Origin: Thiohalophilus sp046483665
GTDB lineage: Bacteria; Pseudomonadota; Gammaproteobacteria; UBA6429; Thiohalophilaceae
Direction: 5' to 3'
Length of the DNA: 64,000 nucleotides
NCBI RefSeq assembly: GCF_046483665.1
Contig: NZ_JAWOCR010000007.1
Span: forward strand, 62,001 to 126,000
The stretch's first letter is position 1. Every line of letters begins with the position of its first letter. This document shows positions 8,235-17,698 of this stretch, in pieces. The position numbers were made by a program, and so were the translations under genes. The notes under the pieces are model-generated. The model was not told the origin of the DNA and did not search any database. It was given only the letters and a program-made list of their open reading frames with translations.

Positions 8235-8393
8235 TTATAACAGCCCGTAAAATCCCCCGGCCGCCAAAAACGCCAGTACACCGCCTATGGCAAAGGCGAG
8301 GTTGGAATAGAAGCGATTAGCCGCGCGCAGGGCAAACCCGGCCCAGATGGCGAACGCCGCAATGATAATCAGCAATATAAACAGACGGGCCAT
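8235..8393 (-). CDS. Small two-TM membrane protein coupled to ppsA
   Basis: A 52-aa ORF starts one base after the ppsA stop (TGA-C-ATG), suggesting translational reinitiation. It begins MARLFILLIIIAAFAIWAG and ends AAGGFYGLL. It has two hydrophobic helices (residues 4-20 and about 32-51) separated by a polar turn LRAANRFYSN. The positive charges of the turn suggest a hairpin with a cytoplasmic loop. I do not recognise a family. A link to PEP synthase is only positional. Confidence 0.6.
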   Translation of the reverse strand: MARLFILLIIIAAFAIWAGFALRAANRFYSNLAFAIGGVLAFLAAGGFYGLL

Positions 8394-8394
8394 G

Positions 8395-10779
8395 TCAGTT
8401 GTTCTTCTCCTCTAACTGTTCTGCGAGATACAACCAGGTGGAAATTACGCTGTCGGGGTTGAGCGAGACACTGTCGATACCGTGTTCCATCAGCCAGAAA
8501 GCAAGATCGGGGTGATCAGAAGGACCCTGGCCGCAGATGCCGACATATTTGTCCTGCGCGCGACAGGCCTTGATCGCCATAGCCAGCAGGGATTTGACTG
8601 CCTCGTTGCGTTCGTCAAAGTCATCGGCCACCAGCTCCGAGTCACGATCCAGACCCAGTGTCAACTGGGTGAGATCATTGGAACCGATGGAGTAGCCGTC
8701 AAAGTTTTCAAGGAACTGCTCGGCGAGCAGGGCATTGGAGGGGATCTCGCACATCATGATCACCTTGAGATCGTTTTCTCCCTGTTTGAGCCCATTATTA
8801 TTCAACAGCTGGATGACCTTCTGGCCCTGTTCGACGGTGCGTACGAACGGGATCATAATCTGCACATTGCTCAGGCCCATCTCGTCGCGGACCTTTTTCA
8901 TCGCCCGGCATTCCAGCTCGAAGCAGTCCTGAAAGGTCCTGGCGATATAGCGACCAGCGCCACGAAAACCGATCATCGGGTTCTCTTCGTGCGGTTCATA
9001 AGCCTCGCCGCCGATCAGGTTACGATACTCGTTGGACTTGAAGTCGGAGAGGCGCACGATCACTGGTTTGGGCCAGAAAGCGGCGGCGATAGTACCGATT
9101 CCTTCGCTCAGCTTGTCGATAAAAAATTCGACCGGATCGGGGAAACCGGCGGTCTGATCGTCAATCTGTTGTTTGACCTCCTCTGGCTGTTTGGCGTAGT
9201 TCAGCAAGGCTTTCGGATGTACGCCAATCATACGATTGATAATAAATTCCAGCCGGGCCAGACCAACCCCGGCATTGGGCAGATAACTGAAATCGAAAGC
9301 CCGATCCGGCGATCCGACATTCAGCATGATCTTGAAAGGCAGATCGGGCATGCTTTCCAGGTTAACCTTATTGATTTCGAACTGCTGAATGCCATCATAG
9401 ATATAGCCGGTATCGCCCTCGGCACAGGAGACCGTGACTTCGTTACCATCGGTGACAGCTTCGGTGGCATTACCGCAACCGACCACGGCCGGAATGCCCA
9501 GTTCGCGGGCGATGATAGCAGCGTGGCAGGTGCGTCCACCCCGATTGGTGACGATCGCCGAGGCCCGCTTCATCACCGGTTCCCAATCAGGATCGGTCAT
9601 CTCGGTAATCAGGACGTCGCCTTTTTGCAGACGACTCATCTCCTTGATGTTCATGATCGTGCGGGCTACACCACTGCCAATGCGCTGACCAATGCTGCGA
9701 CCCGTGGAGAGTACCTTGCCATACTCCTGCATTTCGTACTGTTCCAGAACATTGCGGTCGCTACGGCTTTTGACCGTCTCCGGCCGGGCCTGCACGATAT
9801 ACAGTTTGCCGTCCAGGCCATCCCGCGCCCATTCGATATCCATATGACGGCCGTAATGGTTCTCGATAGTGACAGCCTGACGGGCCAGCTCCATGGCTTC
9901 CTCGTCGTTAATGCTGAACTGGCGTTGCATATCCCGGGGGACTTCCTCCGTGCGGGTCGAGCCAGCATGGGCGGTGTCATCGCCGTACACCATGCGGATC
10001 CCTTTTTGGCCGAGATTGCGGCGTATCACTGCCTGCTTGTTTTGCTCCAGCATCGGTTTGAAGACATAGAACTCGTCCGGGTTGACCTGGCCCTGAACCA
10101 CGGTTTCACCCAGTCCATATGCGGCAGTGATAAATACCACGTCCTCGAAACCCGATTCGGTGTCGATGGTGAAGATGACCCCGCTGGCGCCGATATCGCT
10201 GCGAATCATGCGTTGTACGCCGGCAGACAGCGCTACGTCGCGGTGGTCGAACTCGTTGTGGACCCGGTAGGTAATGGCCCGGTCATTGAAGAGCGAGGCA
10301 AAGACATGGTGGATGGCGTCCAGCAGATTATCCTCACCCTTGATGTTCAGATAGGTTTCCTGCTGACCGGCAAATGAGGCTTCCGGCAGATCCTCTGCGG
10401 TAGCCGAAGAGCGTACCGCGAACGAGATTTCTTCTCCCTGTTCTTTTTGCAGTTTATTAATGGCTTCGTGCAATTCCTCTTGCAGCGCCGGGGGGAAGGG
10501 CGTGTCGATAATCCACTGGCGGATGCGCTCGCCGGTTTTGGCCAGAGCGTCGACATCATCAATATCCAGATCATCCAGTTCCCCGTAGATACGATCGGCC
10601 AGACCTTTGTGTTCAAGAAATTCACGAAACGCATCGGCGGTAGTGGCGAAACCGTCAGGCACCCGCACGCCGGCGTTGCTCAGCTGATGAATCATCTCAC
10701 CCAGGGAGGCGTTCTTACCGCCGACCCGTGGAACATCATCAAGCCGCAGGTCTTCGAACCAGATCAGGTGTTGAGTCAC
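8395..10779 (-). CDS. ppsA: Phosphoenolpyruvate synthase
   Basis: Converts pyruvate and ATP to PEP, AMP and phosphate for gluconeogenesis. Length 794 aa is typical. An N-terminal ATP-grasp-like domain begins VGGKNASLGEM. The swivelling phosphohistidine domain has GGRTCHAAIIAREL with the catalytic His and the adjacent Thr that PpsR phosphorylates. The C-terminal PEP/pyruvate barrel ends in CGQGPSDHPDLAFWLMEHG. The start is GTG with AGGGG upstream. It is divergent from its regulator ppsR. Confidence 0.97.
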   Translation of the reverse strand: MTQHLIWFEDLRLDDVPRVGGKNASLGEMIHQLSNAGVRVPDGFATTADAFREFLEHKGLADRIYGELDDLDIDDVDALAKTGERIRQWIIDTPFPPALQEELHEAINKLQKEQGEEISFAVRSSATAEDLPEASFAGQQETYLNIKGEDNLLDAIHHVFASLFNDRAITYRVHNEFDHRDVALSAGVQRMIRSDIGASGVIFTIDTESGFEDVVFITAAYGLGETVVQGQVNPDEFYVFKPMLEQNKQAVIRRNLGQKGIRMVYGDDTAHAGSTRTEEVPRDMQRQFSINDEEAMELARQAVTIENHYGRHMDIEWARDGLDGKLYIVQARPETVKSRSDRNVLEQYEMQEYGKVLSTGRSIGQRIGSGVARTIMNIKEMSRLQKGDVLITEMTDPDWEPVMKRASAIVTNRGGRTCHAAIIARELGIPAVVGCGNATEAVTDGNEVTVSCAEGDTGYIYDGIQQFEINKVNLESMPDLPFKIMLNVGSPDRAFDFSYLPNAGVGLARLEFIINRMIGVHPKALLNYAKQPEEVKQQIDDQTAGFPDPVEFFIDKLSEGIGTIAAAFWPKPVIVRLSDFKSNEYRNLIGGEAYEPHEENPMIGFRGAGRYIARTFQDCFELECRAMKKVRDEMGLSNVQIMIPFVRTVEQGQKVIQLLNNNGLKQGENDLKVIMMCEIPSNALLAEQFLENFDGYSIGSNDLTQLTLGLDRDSELVADDFDERNEAVKSLLAMAIKACRAQDKYVGICGQGPSDHPDLAFWLMEHGIDSVSLNPDSVISTWLYLAEQLEEKNN

Positions 10780-10902
10780 GTTGTTTCCCCTTGCTAGTCA
10801 GGATGATTCATAGCAGAGTGTAACTGCTCATCAAGCAGGTTACAGGCAGCTTTACCTGCTTTTCAATATATCAAAGATAACAATAACCCGGGTGTACGTT
10901 TT

Positions 10903-11727
10903 ATGACCGACAAACGTGCGGTGTTTTTTGTCTCCGACAGTACTGCGATTACCGCGGAAACCCTCGGTCAGAGTCTGCTTTCCCAGTTTGCGGACCAGTC
11001 TTTTGATTGTGTGACCCTGCGCTATATCGACAGCGAGGAGAAGGCGCACGAGGTGCGGGAGATGGTGAACAAGGCCTATCGGGAGAGAGGCAAGCGGCCG
11101 GTAGTGTTCAGCACCCTGGTGGAGTCCAACGTGCGGGAGCAGGTTGTCACCAGCGAAGGGTTGTTTATCGATTTTATGGGGTCGTTTTTGACTCCCCTGG
11201 AAGAGGAGTTGGGTACCCGCTCGGTCGCCACGGTAGGCCATACCCATGGTATGGTTACGCCGGAGCAATACAGTCACCGGATGGAGGCGATCAATTTTGC
11301 CCTGCAGAATGATGATGGCGGCAGTATTCGCCAGTACGAGCGGGCGGATTTGATCCTGGTCGGCGTCTCGCGCAGCGGCAAGACCCCCACCAGTGTCTTT
11401 CTGGCGATCCATTACGGCATTTTCGTCGCCAATTACCCGCTGGTGGAAGAGGAATTCGAAAACAGCCGGTTACCGGGCGATCTGCGGGACTGGCGTGACA
11501 AACTCTTCGGCCTGACCATCCGGCCCGAGCGCCTGCAGCAGATCCGTCAGGAACGCAGTCCGAACAGCCGCTACGCCGCGCTGCACCAGTGCCAGTACGA
11601 GGTACGCCAGGTCGAGGCGCTGTTTCGCTCCAGCCGTATTAATTACCTGGATGTAACCAGCAAATCTATCGAGGAGATCGCGACCTATATCCTCAAGGCC
11701 ACCAGTCTGGAACGCCACCGACTCTAG
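10903..11727 (+). CDS. ppsR: PEP synthase regulatory protein (kinase/pyrophosphorylase)
   Basis: DUF299 bifunctional enzyme. It inactivates PEP synthase by ADP-dependent phosphorylation of the threonine next to the catalytic histidine, and reverses this by phosphorolysis. The P-loop GVSRSGKTPTS lies mid-protein. Length 274 aa matches E. coli PpsR. The divergent neighbour ppsA is its substrate; about 120 bp separates them and must hold both promoters. The start has a modest upstream ribosome site. Confidence 0.95.
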   Translation: MTDKRAVFFVSDSTAITAETLGQSLLSQFADQSFDCVTLRYIDSEEKAHEVREMVNKAYRERGKRPVVFSTLVESNVREQVVTSEGLFIDFMGSFLTPLEEELGTRSVATVGHTHGMVTPEQYSHRMEAINFALQNDDGGSIRQYERADLILVGVSRSGKTPTSVFLAIHYGIFVANYPLVEEEFENSRLPGDLRDWRDKLFGLTIRPERLQQIRQERSPNSRYAALHQCQYEVRQVEALFRSSRINYLDVTSKSIEEIATYILKATSLERHRL

Positions 11728-11745
11728 CCTTCCAGGCAAGGGCCG

Positions 11746-11834
11746 GAGTAACCAGGGACGAGTGACGAGGAAAAACGGTAGGGTGCGTTCCACGCACCTT
11801 CTTTTTCACCTCGTACCTCGTTACTCGTCTCCAG
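11746..11834. repeat. 7-bp-period CTCGTAC-type inverted arrays with central hairpin
   Basis: Left arm gagtaac-cagggac-gagtgac-gaggaaa from 11746, exact 7-bp phase. Right arm acctcgt-acctcgt-tactcgt from 11808, in inverted sense. Between them GGTGCGT-TCC-ACGCACC forms a perfect small hairpin; the same core with a different loop recurs at about 57879-57895. No gene lies in the gap. Confidence 0.75.
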
Positions 11835-11856
11835 GCCCTCGCTCGAAGGGGGAGGG

Positions 11857-11885
11857 CTTGAAAATCGGCAACCCCGACCCCATTA
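11857..11885 (+). promoter_or_regulatory. Sigma-32 heat-shock promoter of htpG
   Basis: CTTGAAA (11857-11863), a 14-nt spacer, then CCCCATTA (11878-11885). This matches the RpoH consensus CTTGAAA-N11-16-CCCCATNT almost perfectly. It predicts transcription starting near 11892 and a leader of about 55 nt before the htpG ATG. Confidence 0.85.
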
Positions 11886-11946
11886 CCCATAAAAATTATG
11901 CTACCCCCTTTGGGATGGTCACAGATATATATAAGGTGAGAAGAAC

Positions 11947-13839
11947 ATGACAGTCGACGCCCATAAAGAAACTCTGAGTTTCCAGACCGAGGTCAAGCAG
12001 CTGCTGCAGCTGATGATCCACTCACTCTACTCCAACAAGGAGATTTTCCTGCGCGAGCTCATCTCCAACGGCTCCGATGCCTGTGACAAGCTGCGCTTCG
12101 AGGCCCTCTCCGATGACGCGCTGTACGAAGGCGACATCGATCTCAAGCTGCGGGTCGACTTTGATCCCGAGGCGCGCACCGTCAGCGTGACCGACAACGG
12201 GATTGGTATGAACCGCCAGGAGGTAATGGACAACATCGGTACCATCGCCAGCTCAGGCACGCGCAAGTTTCTCGAAGCCCTCTCCGAGGACCAGTCCCAG
12301 ACCGCCCAGTTGATCGGCCAGTTCGGTGTCGGTTTCTATTCCTCATTTATCGTCGCTGACAAGGTGACGGTGGAGACCCGCCGCGCCGGGCTGGGGGCCG
12401 AGCACGGCGTGCGCTGGGAGTCGACCGGCGAGGGCGAATACACCCTGGAGACCGTCGAGCGCGCCGAACGCGGCACCCGCGTCACCCTGCACCTCAACAG
12501 TGATGCCGATGAGTTCCTGGACGATTTCCGCCTGCGCAGCATTATCAAGAAATATTCCGATCACATCTCTTTGCCGATCCTGATGGTCAAGCGTGATGAG
12601 GAGGGCAAGCCCACCGACGAGCTGGAGACCGTCAACAAGGCCTCCGCACTGTGGACCCGCGCGCGCGAGGAGATCAGCGACGAGGAGTACACCGAGTTCT
12701 ACAAGCACGTCGCCCACGACTTCGAAGAGCCGCTCTCCTGGCTGCACAACAAGGTGGAAGGCACCCAGTCCTATACCACACTGTTTTACATCCCGAAGCG
12801 GGCACCGTTCGATCTCTACGACCGGGACAAGCGTTACGGGATCAAGCTGTATGTCAAACGGGTGTTCATCATGGACGACGCCGAGCAGCTGATGCCCAAC
12901 TATCTGCGCTTCGTGCGCGGCGTGGTCGACTCGGACGATCTGCCGTTGAATGTCTCACGCGAGATCCTGCAGCGCAATCGCCAGATCGACACCATTCGCA
13001 ACGGCTCGGTGAAAAAGATTCTGGGTCATCTGGGAAAACTGGCCCGGGACGAGCCGGAGAAATACAGCGAGTTCTGGCAGGCCTTCGGCAACGTCATCAA
13101 GGAAGGTCCGGCCGAGGATTTTGGCAACAAGGAGAAGATCGCCAAATTGTTCCGCTTCGCCTCCACGCAGAATGACAGCGATGTCCAGAACGTCTCACTG
13201 GACGAGTACCTCGAACGCATGCAGGACAAGCAGGAGAAGATCTACTTCATCACCGCCGAAAGCTACGCTGCGGCGAAAAACAGCCCCCATCTGGAGCTGT
13301 TCCGCAAGAAGGGCATCGAAGTATTGCTGATGTACGATCGTGTCGATGAGTGGATGATGTCCTTCATGGATGAATACAACGGCAAACCGTTCGTCTCCGT
13401 CGCCAAGGGTGCACTGGATCTCGGCGAGCTGGAAGACAAGGAAGAAAAAGAGAAAGCCGAACAGGCGGAGAAGGATTACCAGTCTTTGCTCGAACGGATG
13501 CAGAGAGTACTGGAAGGCAAGGTCAAGGAGGTCAAGGTTTCGCATCGCCTCACCGACTCGCCCTCCTGCCTGGTGGTCTCCGAGAACGATATGGCCATGA
13601 GCATGCAGAAACTGCTCAAACAGGCCGGTCACAACGTGCCCAATATCGAGCCGGTACTGGAGATCAATCCCGACCATGGGCTGGTCAGGCGACTGCAGAA
13701 TGTGGACGACGACAGCCAGTTCAACGACTGGGCCCTGATCCTCTTCGAGCAGGCCATGCTCAGCGAAGGTGGCCAGCTTGAAGACCCGGTCGCCTACGTC
13801 AGTCGCGTCAACCGCCTGCTACAGGAACTCGGCAACTAA
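11947..13839 (+). CDS. htpG: Chaperone HtpG (bacterial Hsp90)
   Basis: ATP-dependent cytosolic chaperone, 630 aa. The GHKL ATPase motifs are in order: ELISNGSDACDKLR, DNGIGM and GQFGVGFYSSF. The middle-domain arginine lies in PLNVSREILQ. The C-terminal dimerisation domain ends VSRVNRLLQELGN. AAGGTGAG lies 6-8 nt before the ATG. Regulation by RpoH is supported by the promoter just upstream. It appears monocistronic. Confidence 0.98.
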   Translation: MTVDAHKETLSFQTEVKQLLQLMIHSLYSNKEIFLRELISNGSDACDKLRFEALSDDALYEGDIDLKLRVDFDPEARTVSVTDNGIGMNRQEVMDNIGTIASSGTRKFLEALSEDQSQTAQLIGQFGVGFYSSFIVADKVTVETRRAGLGAEHGVRWESTGEGEYTLETVERAERGTRVTLHLNSDADEFLDDFRLRSIIKKYSDHISLPILMVKRDEEGKPTDELETVNKASALWTRAREEISDEEYTEFYKHVAHDFEEPLSWLHNKVEGTQSYTTLFYIPKRAPFDLYDRDKRYGIKLYVKRVFIMDDAEQLMPNYLRFVRGVVDSDDLPLNVSREILQRNRQIDTIRNGSVKKILGHLGKLARDEPEKYSEFWQAFGNVIKEGPAEDFGNKEKIAKLFRFASTQNDSDVQNVSLDEYLERMQDKQEKIYFITAESYAAAKNSPHLELFRKKGIEVLLMYDRVDEWMMSFMDEYNGKPFVSVAKGALDLGELEDKEEKEKAEQAEKDYQSLLERMQRVLEGKVKEVKVSHRLTDSPSCLVVSENDMAMSMQKLLKQAGHNVPNIEPVLEINPDHGLVRRLQNVDDDSQFNDWALILFEQAMLSEGGQLEDPVAYVSRVNRLLQELGN

Positions 13840-14307
13840 AAACTGATCAGAAAACTACGATCTGAGTTTTCGGCGTTGTTATCCCGGCGCAAAAAAGCAT
13901 TCCCCGGCAAGCTTCAAGCCGGGACCGGGATCCAGCTCTGTGCTAATGCCCCACTGCCGGGTTCCGGCACTGGCTGGGTTTTTATAAGGGCGTTATCACC
14001 AAGACACGAAGGCATGAGGAAAAATTAATACACTTCGGGACTTCGCATCTTCGTGGTAAAAACCAGTCCGATACAGGAAATATCAGGTAGCGCTGAGCAC
14101 AACCTGACCTATCCCTGACGCTCAGAACTCAGTACCTGCCCGCAGGGCACAGGCAATGATATGTTAGAGATAACAATAATCAATACTATAAATCCGACTA
14201 GCACCAGAACACGCAGGCAATGGCTTCAGCTATCCAACAGGCATTTCCCTGGTTAAACGAACACCTTTATATTTTTCTGTGTCCTGTGCAGCTCTGCAGT
14301 AAAAATA
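13840..14307. repeat. Mosaic of palindromic and 8-bp-period repeats between htpG and the Rrf2 gene
   Basis: No gene. In order it holds: a palindrome-rich segment (13868-13935) related to the dispersed CATTCCCGG / CCGGGATCCAG type; facing ACACGAAG-type arrays (13993-14019 and 14032-14060) that pair as TTATCACCAAGACACGAAG against CTTCGTGGTAA; a copy of the TCAGGTAGCG...CACAACCTGAC motif (14086-14107); and a short ACTCAGA-type stretch (14122-14137). The remainder to 14307 is AT-rich without features I can name. Confidence 0.65.
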
Positions 14308-14308
14308 A

Positions 14309-14339
14309 AACGCCCCGCTATTTTCGATAGCGGGGCGTT
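14309..14339 (-). terminator. Strong bidirectional terminator downstream of the Rrf2 gene
   Basis: A 12-bp stem AACGCCCCGCTA / TAGCGGGGCGTT with a 7-nt loop. On the minus strand it is followed by a T-rich tail (TTTATTTTT), so it ends the Rrf2 transcript. It may also stop htpG readthrough. Confidence 0.9.
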
Positions 14340-14362
14340 ATTTCTCTCGTGAAGAGCCCGAT

Positions 14363-14791
14363 TCAGGCCGCCTGGATAGACTTGTCGCCGGACTGTTTTT
14401 TGTCTGCTTCGTGAATGTCCCGCAGGCTGACGCTGCTCAGGTAGTCATAGACCATATCGGACAGCTGTTTCCACAGATGGGCACTTTCCGGAGCGCCATG
14501 GCCGGAGGAAACATTCTCTTTCGGCTTGTCGTTACCCGGCAGGTCGATGGCCTTGACGATGTCGCCGACGGAAATCTCGTCGATGTTCTTGTTCAATACA
14601 TAACCGCCGCCGGGACCGCGCACGCTGCGTACCAGACCGTGTTTGCGGAGCAGGGCAAAGATCTGCTCCAGGTAGGAGATAGAAATGTTCTGGGTGTGCG
14701 CCAGGTAGGCGAGCGTGACGGGCCGATCGGGGCTCATCGTCAGTTCCAGCATGGCCTTGGCGGCATAGTCTGCTCGTGATGAAAGTTTCAT
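14363..14791 (-). CDS. Rrf2/IscR-family regulator without cluster cysteines
   Basis: 142-aa winged-helix regulator. The N-terminus (MKLSSRADYAAKAMLEL) and the recognition and wing region SYLEQIFALLRKHGLVRSVRGPGGGYVL are very IscR-like. The protein contains no cysteine, so the three-Cys [2Fe-2S] site of IscR is absent. The region where it would sit reads LPGNDKPKENVSSGHGAPES. It may sense something else or act as an apo-type repressor. No isc genes are adjacent; the gene stands alone with its own terminator. Confidence 0.9.
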   Translation of the reverse strand: MKLSSRADYAAKAMLELTMSPDRPVTLAYLAHTQNISISYLEQIFALLRKHGLVRSVRGPGGGYVLNKNIDEISVGDIVKAIDLPGNDKPKENVSSGHGAPESAHLWKQLSDMVYDYLSSVSLRDIHEADKKQSGDKSIQAA

Positions 14792-15123
14792 GATTTGGCC
14801 TCTTGATGGTTTGGGTTCGTTCTCGGTCTCTACAATTTACTTGTCTAACAACTTAGGATTATTCCCCTAGCATGACAATGTGTATGCTGTGAACAATTGT
14901 AAATTTCAACCCTGTCACTCGTAAGGGATATGGAGGATAATCTATATCAAACAGTTAGTTACGTGATTTTCCGGTTACATTGACCGCTTTTTCTTGGGCA
15001 CATAAAAATCCGGATGGTTCCGCTGTGCCGCGGTGAGCTACGCTCGCTGGTATAGTAGGGCCCGACCGCAGCCGGGCGGCGGCAGGACTCTTTTCCGGTA
15101 CCAACACAGGTGAGATGATTTTG
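14792..15123. other. 332-bp divergent control region (Rrf2 gene / LonH gene)
   Basis: No supported gene. It is AT-rich near the Rrf2 start and becomes GC-rich with palindromic stretches near 15020-15090. It must contain both promoters. For the rightward gene TTGACC (14980) and TAAAAA (15003) are spaced by 17 nt. Confidence 0.45.
14980..15008 (+). promoter_or_regulatory. Candidate sigma-70 promoter for the LonH-like gene
   Basis: TTGACC, a 17-nt spacer, then TAAAAA: five of six matches at -35 and four of six at -10. It would give a leader of about 110 nt before the start at 15124. Confidence 0.4.
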
Positions 15124-17547
15124 ATGCAGGCACTCGACGCGGATGCGCTCTATACCCCTTGTGACCCGGATCGACTCGGGTTCAAAAGCACGGCGGAACT
15201 GGCCGATCTGGACGGATTGCTGGGCCAGGATCGGGCCGAAGAAGCCCTTCATTTCGGTCTGGGTATTCGCCGGCACGGCTATAACCTGTTCGTGCTGGGC
15301 CCCAGCGGGATGGGCAAACACACCATGGTGCGTCAGTTCCTGCACCAGTGCGCCGCCGATGAGCCGGTTGCCCATGACTGGATCTATGTAGCCAATTTTT
15401 CCAAGCCTGAAAAACCGCGCGCCATTGAACTGGCCGCCGGGCGGGGTAGCGCCTTTGCCCGGGATATGCGTCAGCTGGTGGAAGATTTGCGTTCGGCGAT
15501 CCCCAATGCGTTTGAAACCGAGCAATATCATGCCCGGCTGCAGGAGTTACACGAAAGTTTCCAGGAGCGCTCGCGAGAAGTCTTTGCCGAACTGGCCGAA
15601 GAGGCGGAAAAGCATGGTGTTACCCTCGTGCGTGCCCGGGACCGGGACGAATTCAGTTTCGTGCCGCTCAAGGACGAGCACCCGATGAAATCGGAAGAAT
15701 ACGAGGCATTGTCGGAAGAAGAACAGCAGCGCCTGTCGGCGGTGATCACCAGCCTGGAAGACAAGCTGCGCGGTATTCTCCATCAGCGCAGTCAATGGCA
15801 ACGGGAGTTGCGCGAGGCAATCAAGACTCTCAATCGCGAAGTCGGCATGTTTGCGGTCGGCCACCTGATCGAAGACCTGCGTGAAAAATATAACGATATA
15901 GCAGCGATTAACGATTACCTCTCTGAAGTGCAGGAGGATGTCATTGATAACCTCAATGCCTTCCGCGATGAAGAAGAGGAAGAAGTGGTGATGTGGGAGA
16001 CGGGCAAGGCCGAGCAGTCGTTCCGTCGTTACCAGGTGAATGTTCTGGTGGATCACAGTGAGGCATCGGGGGCGCCGGTTGTCTACGAGGATTTACCCAT
16101 TTTTCAAAATCTGATCGGTCGCATCGAATATGTCTCGCAGATGGGAACGCTGGTTACCGATTACATGTTGATTCGATCCGGCGCACTGCATCGTGCCAAC
16201 GGCGGCTATCTGGTGCTCGATGCGCATAAAGTCCTGACCCAGCCCTTTGCCTGGGAAGCGCTCAAGCGCGTGCTGTATGCCGGTGAGATCCATATCGAAT
16301 CGCCGGCGGAAATGTACAGCATGATCAGCACTGTGAGTCTGGAACCGGAACCGGTCCCCCTTGACGTCAAGGTTATCCTGGTCGGTGAACGTTATTTATA
16401 CTATCTGCTGCAGGCCTACGATCCCGATTTTGCCGAGCTGTTCAAGGTTCAGGCCGATTTTGAAAACAGTCTCGACAGTAATGACGATAACCAGAACCTC
16501 TATGCCCGCCTGCTGGCGACCCTGGTACGCAAGGACCAGCTGCTCCATTTTGATCGCGATGCGGTAGCCCGGGTAATCGAGCACAGCCGGCGTGCAGTGG
16601 AAGATACCCAGAAGCTGTCGGTGCATATGCGCAGTATTAACGATTTATTGCAGGAATCCGATTACTGGGCCCGTCAGGGAGACCGTGAACTGGTTATTCG
16701 TGCCGATGTGCAACAGGCGATCGACAAGCAGATCTATCGTTCCGATCGGGTACAGCAACGCATCATGGAGGAGATCCGACGCGGAACTTTGCTGATCGAC
16801 ACTAGCGGTGCGGTGACCGCGCAGGTCAATGCGCTGGTAATCAACGAACTGGGTCGTTTTGCCTTCGGTCATCCCAGCCGTGTCACCGCCACGGTGCGGG
16901 TCGGCGAGGGAGAAGTGGTGGATATCGAGCGCGAGGTAGAACTCGGCGGCGCGATTCATTCCAAGGGTGTAATGATCCTGACGGCCTACCTGGCCGCGCG
17001 CTTTGCCGGAAGCAAGCCGCTGTCTCTGGCAGCGACGCTGGTGTTCGAACAAAACTACGGCGGCATCGAGGGGGACAGCGCCACCGTTGCCGAGCTGTGC
17101 GCCCTGTTGTCTGCGCTGGCCAGTATCCCGGTGCGCCAGTCACTGGCGGTGACCGGCTCGGCCAACCAGCGCGGTCAGGTACAGCCGGTCGGCGGGATTA
17201 ATGAAAAAATCGAAGGCTTTTTCGATGCCTGTCAGGCCATCGGCCTCAATGGCGAACAGGGAGTAGTGATTCCCTCTACCAATGTCGAGCATCTGATGCT
17301 GCGGGAGGATGTTGTTGCAGCGGCACGCGAAGGACACTTTCATATCTACCCGGTGAATACCGTGGACGAGGCGATCGAAGTGCTGACCGGGATCACAGCC
17401 GGCGAGGCCGATGCGCAGGGCGAATACCCGCATAACTCGGTGAATTATAAAGTCAAACAACGGCTGGAGGATTTTGCCGAGACTCGCCACGAGTTTGCCA
17501 AGCCGGGTGATGAAGACCAGGACGAGGGACCACAAGGACAAGGATAA
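15124..17547 (+). CDS. LonH/YcbZ-like ATP-dependent protease (AAA_32 + Lon S16)
   Basis: About 807 aa: an AAA-type ATPase domain (P-loop GPSGMGKHT near residues 59-67), a long charged helical insertion (about residues 130-300), and a C-terminal Lon S16 protease. The Ser-Lys dyad is Ser652 (EGDSATVAE) and Lys695 (GGINEKIEGF), with the same 43-residue spacing as in E. coli Lon. The start at 15124 is preferred because AGGTGA lies 10 nt before it; ATG 15115 is too close to that site. There is no substrate-binding LAN domain, so it is not canonical Lon. The acidic tail ends EDQDEGPQGQG. Confidence 0.9.
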   Translation: MQALDADALYTPCDPDRLGFKSTAELADLDGLLGQDRAEEALHFGLGIRRHGYNLFVLGPSGMGKHTMVRQFLHQCAADEPVAHDWIYVANFSKPEKPRAIELAAGRGSAFARDMRQLVEDLRSAIPNAFETEQYHARLQELHESFQERSREVFAELAEEAEKHGVTLVRARDRDEFSFVPLKDEHPMKSEEYEALSEEEQQRLSAVITSLEDKLRGILHQRSQWQRELREAIKTLNREVGMFAVGHLIEDLREKYNDIAAINDYLSEVQEDVIDNLNAFRDEEEEEVVMWETGKAEQSFRRYQVNVLVDHSEASGAPVVYEDLPIFQNLIGRIEYVSQMGTLVTDYMLIRSGALHRANGGYLVLDAHKVLTQPFAWEALKRVLYAGEIHIESPAEMYSMISTVSLEPEPVPLDVKVILVGERYLYYLLQAYDPDFAELFKVQADFENSLDSNDDNQNLYARLLATLVRKDQLLHFDRDAVARVIEHSRRAVEDTQKLSVHMRSINDLLQESDYWARQGDRELVIRADVQQAIDKQIYRSDRVQQRIMEEIRRGTLLIDTSGAVTAQVNALVINELGRFAFGHPSRVTATVRVGEGEVVDIEREVELGGAIHSKGVMILTAYLAARFAGSKPLSLAATLVFEQNYGGIEGDSATVAELCALLSALASIPVRQSLAVTGSANQRGQVQPVGGINEKIEGFFDACQAIGLNGEQGVVIPSTNVEHLMLREDVVAAAREGHFHIYPVNTVDEAIEVLTGITAGEADAQGEYPHNSVNYKVKQRLEDFAETRHEFAKPGDEDQDEGPQGQG

Positions 17548-17698
17548 CGATGATGATGCTTCCTGATACCAGCCTCTGAATGTGCCGGGACGTGACCGGG
17601 TAAAAACACCACAAAGCGCAGGCTTGAAATCACGCTGGCGGTACCCATAACTTCGATACACTTTATTTATTCAACCCGGACATTGACGGAGTTAGCGC

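Noticed and set aside
8482..10377. Long plus-strand open frame antisense to ppsA (631 codons)
   Set aside because: ppsA on the other strand is a complete conserved enzyme; the antisense frame has no recognisable domain and reflects GC-rich codon structure.
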